NCBI GenBank assembly: GCA_937902865.1
Contig: CALFNJ010000107.1
Location: 1 to 5,986 of the forward strand
Reading direction: 5' to 3'
Length of the DNA stretch: 5,986 nt
DNA from: an uncultured Opitutaceae bacterium
GTDB taxonomy: Bacteria > Verrucomicrobiota > Verrucomicrobiia > Opitutales > Opitutaceae
Shown: one piece after another, positions 1 through 5,284 of the stretch
Numbering within the stretch: position 1 is the first letter of the stretch
How the letters are laid out: every line of letters starts with the position of its first letter
Notes under the pieces: generated by a model
Databases searched by the model: none
The model's input: only the letters and a program-made list of their open reading frames with translations
What the model was told of the DNA's origin: nothing
Program-made: the position numbers and the translations under genes

Positions 1-96
1 CTTCGCCTGCGTCGGCGTGGCTTCCTCCCAGCGGGTGAGCGCGAGGAGGTTGAGCAGCAGAAAATCGCAGATGATGAGCAGCAGGGTCTTGTTCAT
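1..96 (-). CDS. Membrane-anchored hypothetical protein, N-terminal 32 residues (partial)
   Basis: The start codon is the ATG reading leftward from position 96, and the frame stays open to the window edge, so only 32 codons are seen. The protein begins MNKTLLLIICDFLLLNLLAL, a single hydrophobic segment at about residues 4-21. It is followed by TRWEE and a Pro/Ala/Thr stretch, as expected of an N-terminal membrane anchor or uncleaved signal with the rest outside the cytoplasm. From memory, short proteins opening with MNxTLLLIICDFLL occur in verrucomicrobial genomes as hypothetical proteins; I know no function. It lies downstream of the 558-residue membrane protein on the same strand, separated by 136 bp containing a long palindrome, so co-transcription is possible but uncertain. 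No clear ribosome binding site precedes the start. Confidence 0.6.
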   Translation of the reverse strand, partial: MNKTLLLIICDFLLLNLLALTRWEEATPTQAK

Positions 97-135
97 GGCG
101 TGGGGCGCAGGCGGCCGGCGGAAAAAGGCAGTTTC

Positions 136-224
136 TATCTGGAACTCAGGAAATCACGAACGCGCCTGAGTGCTGGTGGAGAACCTGCCGAAATTTCCGT
201 TCATGAGTTCCTGAGTTCCAGATA
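136..224. repeat. Intergenic palindrome 1 (27-nt arms, 35-nt loop)
   Basis: Arms 136-162 and 198-224 are inverted copies matching at 25 of 27 positions, separated by 35 nt. Each arm carries a tandem octamer (GGAACTCA repeated, imperfect in the left arm). The element sits 8 nt beyond the stop codon of the 558-residue membrane protein gene and 39 nt before the next leftward start, so it would fold in the 3' end of that transcript. In minus-strand RNA one of the two mismatches becomes G-U. There is no U-tract after the stem, so it is not a standard intrinsic terminator. A dispersed repeat family or an RNA-stabilising hairpin are both possible. Confidence 0.8.
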
Positions 225-232
225 TCACATCC

Positions 233-1909
233 TCATGCCGTCATCACAGCGGCGGGCGCCGCGGTGGCCTGGCTCTGGAGGATGAGCGTGCGCTTGTACG
301 GGCGGACGTGGCGGATCTTCACCAGCGCGACGCAGATGATGCCGAAGAGATTGGAGGAATAGGCGGCGAGCAGGTCGCCGGGGATGATGTGGAGCACCTG
401 GAGCACGAGCGCGCTGGCGGTGCCGGCGATGCCGACGTAGAGGCCGCTGTCGAAGAGGTTCTCCTCGTTTTCCATCAGCTTGAGTTTGACGAGGGGCGGC
501 ACCGCGGCGTGCGCCACCTCGCGGATTTTGACCAGGCAGAGCAGGTACGTCGAAACCTGGAGAACGGCGAAAAGGCCGATGGAGAGCAGGGTGGAAGTTT
601 CCATGGTAAGAGGAGTTTTGGCGGAGGGGGAAGCAGGCGGAGCGGAATTGGTGGCCAGCACCGGCAGCACGAGCCGGAGCTTGAATTCGGAGGCCGGCGC
701 AGCCTTCAGCAGAAAAGGTTCGGTGGCCAGCACCAGGAGTCCGGCCACGAGCAGGGCGAGTACCCCGCTCTGCAGATGCCGCAGCGCAGAGCCGGTTTCA
801 CGGGTCGACGTGGAAAACAACGTCCCATCCAGACCGCGCAACAGGCAAAAGGCTCCCAGCAGAAAGCCCAGCCACTTGACCACGAGCGCGATCTTCGGAT
901 GCAGCAGCCCGAATTCCGCCGCGGCGCCAATCCGCGGCGCCGGAGTGCGGCTGACCGGCACCTGGCGCAGCAGCAACAGGCGCACCGCGCCCTGGCCCTC
1001 CGTCAGCGCCAGGCGCAGGTCCTCGATGCCGGCCTTGCCGAATTGGATGAGATAGGTGGCGACGCGGTCCGCCGAATTCGAGAACAGCGCCGCGGTGTAG
1101 ATGAGAGGAACCTGATCGGGCGCGACGCGCGCCAGGTGCGCATACTCGCCGACCGTCTTGCTGTCCTCCGTGCGGCGCAGCAGCTCGCAGAGCTGCACCC
1201 AGTCGAGCCGCTGGCTCAGCGAAAGCAGATCGAGATAGAAGCCCTCCAGGTCGCCGAGCGCCTTCTGGCTCACCGCGGTGTCCGCCAGGCCGCGGAGCTC
1301 GCGTTGCAGCGATGCCGACAGATGCTCGCCCTGGTACAGCAGCGCCGAGAGGAGGATCACCGCGTCGAGCGGCTGGCCGCCGGGCCGCGTCGCGGGAACG
1401 AAGCGCCCCGTGACGGTGAGATCGCGGGTCTTCAGCAGCGCCTGGACGCCAAGCGAGCGCGAGTTGGCGAGATAGCCGCGCAGCGTGTCGCGGGCTTTCT
1501 CCGGCAGGAAAAATGTCATCACGGGCGTGCTCGCCGCGCGGCCCTTGCTCTCCTTCAAGTTGAACAGCGGATCGAGGAAAGGATCGTAGCCGCCCCACGC
1601 CACCAGCTCCGGCTGGTGCGCCGCCAGGCGATCGACCGCTTCCTTGAGCGCTTGCGTCCGCGGATCCTTCACCGCCTGGGCCGCCGTCAGCACCAGTTCG
1701 GCCGGTCCGAGCTTTTCGTAATCCACCAAATCCTTGCCGTAACCCGCGACCGATGACGTGCCCTCGCCCGCCGCGCGCAACAGCGCCGGGGAGATCGACT
1801 TGAGATTGACCGGGAGCGACCACGCCGCCGCCACGAGGATGATGCCGGCCGCCAGCCAAGCGAAGACGCGAAGCGTGAAGCCCTTCCGGTCTGGGGAGGA
1901 GTCGCTCAT
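233..1909 (-). CDS. Multi-pass membrane protein of unknown function (558 aa)
   Basis: I do not recognise this family. The chosen start is the ATG reading leftward from 1909 (MSDSSPDRKG); the frame stays open up to 1987, but that extension overlaps the divergent def start and reads as non-protein-like. A hydrophobic segment at residues 11-34 is followed by a large, probably periplasmic domain (about 35-338), rich in Leu, Ala and short helices. The C-terminal part has about five further hydrophobic segments, near 339-360, 378-401, 439-461, 489-510 and 516-533, and ends in a basic stretch (KIRHVRPYKR) and an Ala-rich tail. The last four run alternates short loops with one acidic cytoplasmic-looking loop (KLMENEENLFD). 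No catalytic motif is visible. It may share a transcript with the short anchored protein downstream. An AGGA directly abuts the ATG, too close to act as a normal ribosome binding site. Confidence 0.85.
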   Translation of the reverse strand: MSDSSPDRKGFTLRVFAWLAAGIILVAAAWSLPVNLKSISPALLRAAGEGTSSVAGYGKDLVDYEKLGPAELVLTAAQAVKDPRTQALKEAVDRLAAHQPELVAWGGYDPFLDPLFNLKESKGRAASTPVMTFFLPEKARDTLRGYLANSRSLGVQALLKTRDLTVTGRFVPATRPGGQPLDAVILLSALLYQGEHLSASLQRELRGLADTAVSQKALGDLEGFYLDLLSLSQRLDWVQLCELLRRTEDSKTVGEYAHLARVAPDQVPLIYTAALFSNSADRVATYLIQFGKAGIEDLRLALTEGQGAVRLLLLRQVPVSRTPAPRIGAAAEFGLLHPKIALVVKWLGFLLGAFCLLRGLDGTLFSTSTRETGSALRHLQSGVLALLVAGLLVLATEPFLLKAAPASEFKLRLVLPVLATNSAPPASPSAKTPLTMETSTLLSIGLFAVLQVSTYLLCLVKIREVAHAAVPPLVKLKLMENEENLFDSGLYVGIAGTASALVLQVLHIIPGDLLAAYSSNLFGIICVALVKIRHVRPYKRTLILQSQATAAPAAVMTA

Positions 1910-1920
1910 TCCTGATTTGA

Positions 1921-1949
1921 AGTATTCAGTTGCCGAGGAGTGGAGGCAA
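1921..1949 (-). promoter_or_regulatory. Candidate sigma70-type promoter for the 558-aa membrane protein gene
   Basis: Reading leftward in the 65-bp divergent gap, TTGCCT (1949-1944) and AATACT (1926-1921) are separated by 17 bp; each matches 4 of 6 consensus positions. The -10 ends 11 nt before the ATG at 1909, so the transcript would have a leader of only a few nucleotides, which fits the absence of a properly spaced ribosome binding site. No equally good pair was seen for the opposite direction (def). This is a weak match in a short gap. Confidence 0.25.
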
Positions 1950-1974
1950 TCACACGTTCCACTTTTACCGACCG

Positions 1975-2550
1975 ATGGCGCTGCCAATTGTTCACTACAA
2001 CCAACCCATCCTCCGAAAAAAAGGGGCGAAAGTCACCGCCTTCGACGCGGCCCTGCAGCAGTTCGCCGGGGAGATGATCGAGACGATGCATGCCGCCGGC
2101 GGCATCGGCCTCGCGGCGCAGCAGGTGGGGCGGGCGGTGATGTTGTGCGTGATGGACCTGCGCGAGGCCAAATCCGATTTCAACTGGAAGCTCGACGGCG
2201 CCCGTCCGCCGCTCGACCTCATCATGCCGATGGTCCTCGCCAATCCGGTGGTGACGGCCACGCCCCGCACGCCGGATCTCGCCTACGAGGAAGGCTGCCT
2301 GTCGTTTCCCGATATCCGCGGCGATGTCATCCGGCCGGACGCGATCACGGTGAAATTTCAGGATGAGCGCGGAGTGCCGCACGTCATGGAGTGCGACGGC
2401 CTTCTCGCCCGCTGCGTCCAGCACGAAGTCGATCACCTCAACGGCGTGCTGTTCATCGAACGGATGGACAAGAAATCCCGGACGGCGGTCGACGACGCGA
2501 TCAAGGCGCTCGCCAAGGAAACCCGGGAAGCGGCCAAGGACGCGAAATAG
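1975..2550 (+). CDS. def: Peptide deformylase
   Basis: This enzyme removes the formyl group from the N-terminal formyl-methionine of nascent proteins as they leave the ribosome. All three family motifs are present in order: GIGLAAQQ at residues 43-50, EEGCLS at 105-110 and QHEVDHLNG at 149-157. Expected metal ligands are Cys108, His150 and His154, with Glu151 as the general base and Gln50 near the active site. The 191-residue length is normal or slightly long, with a short basic/acidic C-terminal tail after the last helix. The ATG at 1975 gives the usual N-terminus (LPIVHYNQPILRKKG matches the family's opening strand). An in-frame TTG at 1930 would only add a non-conserved stretch. No fmt gene, its frequent partner, is adjacent. 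No Shine-Dalgarno sequence is seen. Confidence 0.97.
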   Translation: MALPIVHYNQPILRKKGAKVTAFDAALQQFAGEMIETMHAAGGIGLAAQQVGRAVMLCVMDLREAKSDFNWKLDGARPPLDLIMPMVLANPVVTATPRTPDLAYEEGCLSFPDIRGDVIRPDAITVKFQDERGVPHVMECDGLLARCVQHEVDHLNGVLFIERMDKKSRTAVDDAIKALAKETREAAKDAK

Positions 2551-2556
2551 TCCGAT

Positions 2557-2571
2557 CTTCCGCAACGGAAG
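2557..2571 (+). terminator. Small hairpin after def (weak terminator candidate)
   Basis: CTTCCG-CAA-CGGAAG forms a perfect 6-bp stem with a 3-nt loop, starting 6 nt after the def stop codon. It is not followed directly by a U-tract; the nearest T-run (2619-2626) lies about 50 nt further on, just before the next start codon. It may mark the 3' end of the def message or may be chance. Confidence 0.2.
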
Positions 2572-2595
2572 CCCGGGGATTTCGTCCTGCGCTCA

Positions 2596-2628
2596 TTCTC
2601 CACCCCACCCCTCCTCCTCCTTTTTTCG
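2596..2628 (+). other. Pyrimidine tract in the leader of the oxidoreductase gene
   Basis: Immediately before the start codon at 2630 lies a run almost entirely of C and T, with a CTCCTCCTCC core and a six-T end. The opposite strand is correspondingly G-rich, with several GG and GGGG tracts spaced by one base. No Shine-Dalgarno sequence is present. An unstructured pyrimidine-rich leader could favour initiation through ribosomal protein S1, which is an inference only. Confidence 0.4.
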
Positions 2629-2629
2629 C

Positions 2630-3706
2630 ATGAGCCAGAAATCTGACGGCATGAATTACGCCCCCCAGGGCAAGCCCAGCCCGGTGGTCAAGCCGGGCGA
2701 GTTCACCTTCGCCGCCGCCCACCTCGACCACGGCCACATCTTTGGCCAGTGCAACGGTCTCATCGAGGCCGGAGCCGGACTGAAGTGGGTGTACGACCCG
2801 GATCCGAAAAAGGTCGAGGACTTCCGCGCCAAGTTTCCGCACGTCCAAGTGGCCCGTTCGCTGGATGAAATCCTCGCGGACTCCTCCGTCCAACTCGTCG
2901 CCGCCGCCGCCGTGCCCTGCGACCGCGCCGCGCTCGGCACGCGCGTGCTCGAAGCGGGCAAGCACTACTTCACCGACAAGGCCCCGCTCACGACTCTCGA
3001 GCAGCTCGCGCAGGCGCGCGCCGTGGTCGCCCGCACCAAGCGCAAGTACGCGGTTTATTATAGCGAACGCCTTCACGTGGAGTCGGCGATGTACGCCACT
3101 GATCTCGTCCAGGGCGGCGCGATCGGGCGCGTGCTGCAGGTGCTCGGCCTCGGGCCGCACCGGCTCGGCAAGGCCGGCCGTCCCGCGTGGTTCTTCGAGC
3201 GCGCCAAATATGGCGGCATCCTCTGCGACATCGGCAGCCACCAGTTCGAGCAGTTCCTGACTTTCTCCGGCGCGACCGACGCCACCGTCGCCCACGCGGC
3301 CGTGGCGAACTACGCGAACCCGGACAAGCCCGAGTTGGAAGACTTCGGCGAAGCCTCCCTGATCGGCAACAACGGTGCGTCGAACTACATCCGCGTGGAC
3401 TGGTTCACGCCCAGCGGCCTCAGCACCTGGGGTGATGGCCGCACGATCATTCTCGGCACCAAGGGCTACATCGAGCTGCGCAAGTACGTCGACGTCGGCC
3501 GCGAGGCAACCGGCGATCACGTGTACATCGTCGACGAAAAGGGCGAACGGCACGTCAACGTCACCGGACAGGTCGGTTTCCGCTTCTTCGGCCAGCTCAT
3601 CCTCGACTGCCTCAACGGCACCGAGAAGGCTATGACCCAGGAGCACGCCTTCAAGGCCGCCGAGCTCTGCCTGCGCGCCCAAGCCGCTGCGAAGCGAATC
3701 GCCTGA
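2630..3706 (+). CDS. Gfo/Idh/MocA-family NAD(P)-dependent oxidoreductase
   Basis: Members of this family oxidise or reduce sugars, inositols and related compounds with NAD(P); the substrate here cannot be told. The 358-residue protein has the usual two parts: an N-terminal Rossmann domain (about 25-145) and a C-terminal mixed alpha/beta domain. The nucleotide-binding turn reads AHLDHGHIFG (30-39) in place of GxGxxG, followed by YDPDPKK (55-61). The catalytic EKP region reads DKAPL (116-120), then YYSER (143-147). GGILCDIGSHQFEQ (195-208) carries the conserved Asp200 and His204 of the C-terminal domain. From memory this His-rich Rossmann variant with YYSER and GGILCDIGSHQ defines an uncharacterised subgroup, so the variation looks lineage-wide rather than damage. 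A second ATG at 2651 (351 residues) is an equally possible start. It follows def by 79 bp on the same strand; a functional link is not evident. Confidence 0.92.
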   Translation: MSQKSDGMNYAPQGKPSPVVKPGEFTFAAAHLDHGHIFGQCNGLIEAGAGLKWVYDPDPKKVEDFRAKFPHVQVARSLDEILADSSVQLVAAAAVPCDRAALGTRVLEAGKHYFTDKAPLTTLEQLAQARAVVARTKRKYAVYYSERLHVESAMYATDLVQGGAIGRVLQVLGLGPHRLGKAGRPAWFFERAKYGGILCDIGSHQFEQFLTFSGATDATVAHAAVANYANPDKPELEDFGEASLIGNNGASNYIRVDWFTPSGLSTWGDGRTIILGTKGYIELRKYVDVGREATGDHVYIVDEKGERHVNVTGQVGFRFFGQLILDCLNGTEKAMTQEHAFKAAELCLRAQAAAKRIA

Positions 3707-3736
3707 TTTTCCCGTTCGGATTTCAATCCGTCGGAA

Positions 3737-3816
3737 GTCTCGCGCAGAGGCGCAAAGGCGCAGAGAAAACCGACTCCCTCCTCTGATCTCTGCGCCTCCG
3801 CGCCTCTATGCGAGAC
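3737..3816. repeat. Intergenic palindrome 2, CGCAGAG type (30-nt arms, 20-nt loop)
   Basis: Arms 3737-3766 and 3787-3816 are inverted copies matching at 26 of 30 positions around a 20-nt loop. The left arm is built of near-8-bp units (CGCAGAGG, CGCAAAGG, CGCAGAGA). It begins 30 nt after the oxidoreductase stop codon and ends 80 nt before the adenosyltransferase start. From memory, similar CGCAGAG/CTCTGCG palindromes are scattered through intergenic DNA of several environmental phyla, so this is probably one copy of a dispersed family. No U-tract follows it. Confidence 0.82.
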
Positions 3817-3854
3817 GGCTCGAAGATCGAACGGTATGTCTCATTCCGTTTCAC

Positions 3855-3869
3855 TCCGGCATTGCCGGA
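3855..3869. other. Small perfect hairpin upstream of the adenosyltransferase
   Basis: TCCGGC-ATT-GCCGGA is a perfect 6-bp stem with a 3-nt loop followed by a run of A, 27 nt before the start codon at 3897. The A-run is on the wrong strand for a rightward terminator. It may structure the leader. No B12-box-like sequence was seen near it, so it is not evidence of a cobalamin riboswitch. Confidence 0.25.
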
Positions 3870-3896
3870 AAAAACTCGCGGCGCATAAACCGGAGC

Positions 3897-4424
3897 ATGG
3901 CTTCCATCGCGACACGCAAAGGTGACGACGGCACGACGAGCCTGCTCTACGGGCAGCGAGTTCCAAAGGATCATCCGCAGATCGAGGCGGTGGGAGCGTT
4001 CGACGCCGTCAACGTCGCGCTGGGCGCCGCCCGGCTGGCGAATACCGATGCCACGGTAGTCGCACTGCTGCTTGGTATTCAGCAGAACCTCGTCGCCCTG
4101 ATGGGCGAAGTCGCCTGCGCGGAAGCCGATGTCGGCCGTTATCTCGAATCCAAGCTGGCGAGGATCACCGCCGCCGATGTGCAGCGCCTCGATGACGCGC
4201 TGGCCGAGCTGGAAAGCCGGAAGCTGCCGTTCGACGGCTGGGCGACTCCCGGCGCGAACTCCCGCTCCCTCGCCTTCGAGCAGGCCCGGGTAGCGGCGCG
4301 GAACGCCGAGCGTCGGCTGAGCGCACTGCCGGCGCACGGCCGTCAGGTCCGCCCCGAAGTGCGGCAATTCACCAATCGCCTGTCCGATCTGCTCTGGCTG
4401 CTGGCCCGTGCCGCGGAGAGCTGA
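3897..4424 (+). CDS. pduO: PduO-type corrinoid (cob(I)alamin) adenosyltransferase
   Basis: This enzyme transfers the adenosyl group of ATP to reduced cobalamin, giving adenosylcobalamin. The 175 residues cover the whole trimeric family fold. The N-terminal ATP-binding segment TRKGDDGTTSLLYGQRV (6-22) is followed by Asp36 in FDAVN (usually DELN). The C-terminal signature ARVAARNAERR (130-140) contains Arg131 and Arg135, and FTNRLSDLLWLLAR (158-171) ends the protein. Aligned by motif to Lactobacillus reuteri PduO from memory, Asp36, Arg131 and Arg135 match Asp35, Arg128 and Arg132, while Trp115 occupies the place of Phe112, which closes the lower face of cobalamin. The ATG at 3897 puts the binding motif at the usual distance from the N-terminus; GGAG one base upstream is too close for normal Shine-Dalgarno use. 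There is no pdu or cob operon around it and no visible B12 riboswitch. Confidence 0.9.
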   Translation: MASIATRKGDDGTTSLLYGQRVPKDHPQIEAVGAFDAVNVALGAARLANTDATVVALLLGIQQNLVALMGEVACAEADVGRYLESKLARITAADVQRLDDALAELESRKLPFDGWATPGANSRSLAFEQARVAARNAERRLSALPAHGRQVRPEVRQFTNRLSDLLWLLARAAES

Positions 4425-4437
4425 CGTTTGATTTAAC

Positions 4438-4499
4438 TCGGAAGCCGGGAAACGAGGAATCGGGAGTCGGAATTCTCTTCCTGGTTTTCTGGCTTCCGA
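4438..4499. repeat. Intergenic palindrome 3 (22-nt arms, 18-nt loop)
   Basis: Arms 4438-4459 and 4478-4499 are inverted copies matching at 19 of 22 positions around an 18-nt loop. It begins 13 nt after the adenosyltransferase stop codon. In plus-strand RNA two of the three mismatches become G-U pairs, so 21 of 22 positions could pair. The left arm and loop contain a loose 7-bp period of CGGAAGC-like units. No U-tract follows. It lies 98 nt before the next start codon; the remaining gap sequence shows only short, unconvincing stems. Confidence 0.78.
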
Positions 4500-4597
4500 A
4501 TCAATCCCGATCGCTTCTTTTCGGGGGCGGATTACCGGTGAACACCCTTCCGGTTTCCGGCAAAAACTTCTGTCCATCGCCCTGATCGGACTACATC

Positions 4598-5185
4598 GTG
4601 CCGTTCATGCCTGTCGCCATCGCCCTCATCGTGCTCGCCGCCTCATGGCGAATGCTCGCGATTCATCAGCCCATGCTGGGGAATTTCGCTCCGCTGATGG
4701 CGCTGACGTTCTGCGGCGCGGTGTATTTCCGCGACAAGCGGCTTTGGCTGGTGCCGTTCGCGGCCCTGACGTTGTCCGACCTCTATCTGGACTACTACTA
4801 CGCCTCCGTCTTTCACGAGACCTGGAGCTGGCAAAGCGTGATTGTCCGCCTGCTCTGCTTCGCCCTCGCCCTTCCGATCGGGCGGATGGTCGCGAGCCGC
4901 CGGAACTGGCTCACCCTGTTCTGCGGCGCGCTGGGAGCTTCGCTGCTGTTCTATCTGATCACGAACACCGATGCCTGGCGGCACGATCCGCATTATGCGC
5001 AGACCACGGCCGGCTGGTGGCAGGCCCTGACGGTGGGACGTCCGGAATTTCCGCCCACGATCCTCTTTTTCCGCAACACGCTGCTGAGCGACCTGTTCTT
5101 CACCGGACTTTTCGCCGCCGTGATGGAATTCGCCGCGCGCCGCGCGGGCGAACCGAGCCCGCTGAAAAAGCAGCCGAGCCGCTGA
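4598..5185 (+). CDS. Small multi-pass membrane protein, DUF6580-like
   Basis: A 195-residue integral membrane protein with hydrophobic segments at about 4-18, 30-43, 48-62, 79-97, 104-122 and 155-180. Its pattern fits DUF6580, a family described only as putative transport proteins: NFAPLMALTFCGAVYF (29-44), RLWLVPFAALTLSDL (48-62), SLLFYLITN (115-123) and FFRNTLLSDLFFTGLF (157-172). The recognition is by memory of the pattern, and the substrate is unknown. The longest form starts with GTG at 4598, which has a weak ATCGGA purine patch 7 nt upstream; ATG at 4607 (192 residues) is a real alternative. It follows the adenosyltransferase by 173 bp on the same strand with a palindrome between, so it may have its own promoter. 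A cobalamin-related role is possible from position alone, but no sequence evidence supports it. Confidence 0.85.
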   Translation: MPFMPVAIALIVLAASWRMLAIHQPMLGNFAPLMALTFCGAVYFRDKRLWLVPFAALTLSDLYLDYYYASVFHETWSWQSVIVRLLCFALALPIGRMVASRRNWLTLFCGALGASLLFYLITNTDAWRHDPHYAQTTAGWWQALTVGRPEFPPTILFFRNTLLSDLFFTGLFAAVMEFAARRAGEPSPLKKQPSR

Positions 5186-5188
5186 GCA

Positions 5189-5280
5189 AGGTGGAACGCG
5201 TTGTCTCTAACGCGTTTTGGACGTTGCCCGCTTCAAGCGCAGACGGAGCTGAAAACGCGTTGGGGACACGCGTTCCACCT
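5189..5280. repeat. Intergenic palindrome 4 with four ACGCGT units, between convergent genes
   Basis: Arms 5189-5218 and 5252-5280 are inverted copies: 27 of 29 positions match, with one extra T in the left arm and a 33-nt loop. In plus-strand RNA both mismatches become G-U, so all 29 right-arm bases could pair with a single bulge. The hexamer ACGCGT, itself a palindrome, occurs four times (5196, 5210, 5255, 5268). The element nearly fills the gap between two convergent genes: 3 nt after the membrane protein stop codon and 4 nt from the PhoH-like stop codon. It may act as a bidirectional transcript-end structure. No U-tract follows either side. Confidence 0.85.
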
Positions 5281-5284
5281 CGGA

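Noticed and set aside
136..224. Palindrome 1 as a CRISPR array or IS terminal repeat
   Set aside because: There are only two arms, in inverted orientation, with no regular spacers and no transposase between or beside them.
308..1756. Open frame of 482 codons on the plus strand opposite the 558-aa membrane protein
   Set aside because: Its product is a Gln/Arg/Glu/His-rich string typical of the antisense of a Leu/Ala-rich GC-rich gene, with no domain or membrane pattern; the minus-strand frame makes a coherent membrane protein.
798..1859. Open frame of 353 codons on the minus strand in another frame of the 558-aa gene
   Set aside because: Composition is Gly/Arg/Ala/Pro-heavy and structureless, as expected of a frame-shifted reading of GC-rich coding DNA.
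1906..2565. Open frame of 219 codons on the minus strand opposite def
   Set aside because: The plus strand encodes all three peptide deformylase motifs; the reverse frame is a shadow.
2501..3682. Open frame of 393 codons on the minus strand opposite the oxidoreductase
   Set aside because: The plus strand carries a clear Gfo/Idh/MocA protein with ordered motifs; the reverse frame has no recognisable feature.
3821..3896. Possible cobalamin riboswitch before the adenosyltransferase
   Set aside because: The leader is under 80 nt after palindrome 2, has no B12-box-like sequence and only one small hairpin.
3723..4577. Open frame of 284 codons on the minus strand opposite the adenosyltransferase
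   Set aside because: It runs through two palindromic gaps and the whole PduO-like gene, and its product is low-complexity without domains.
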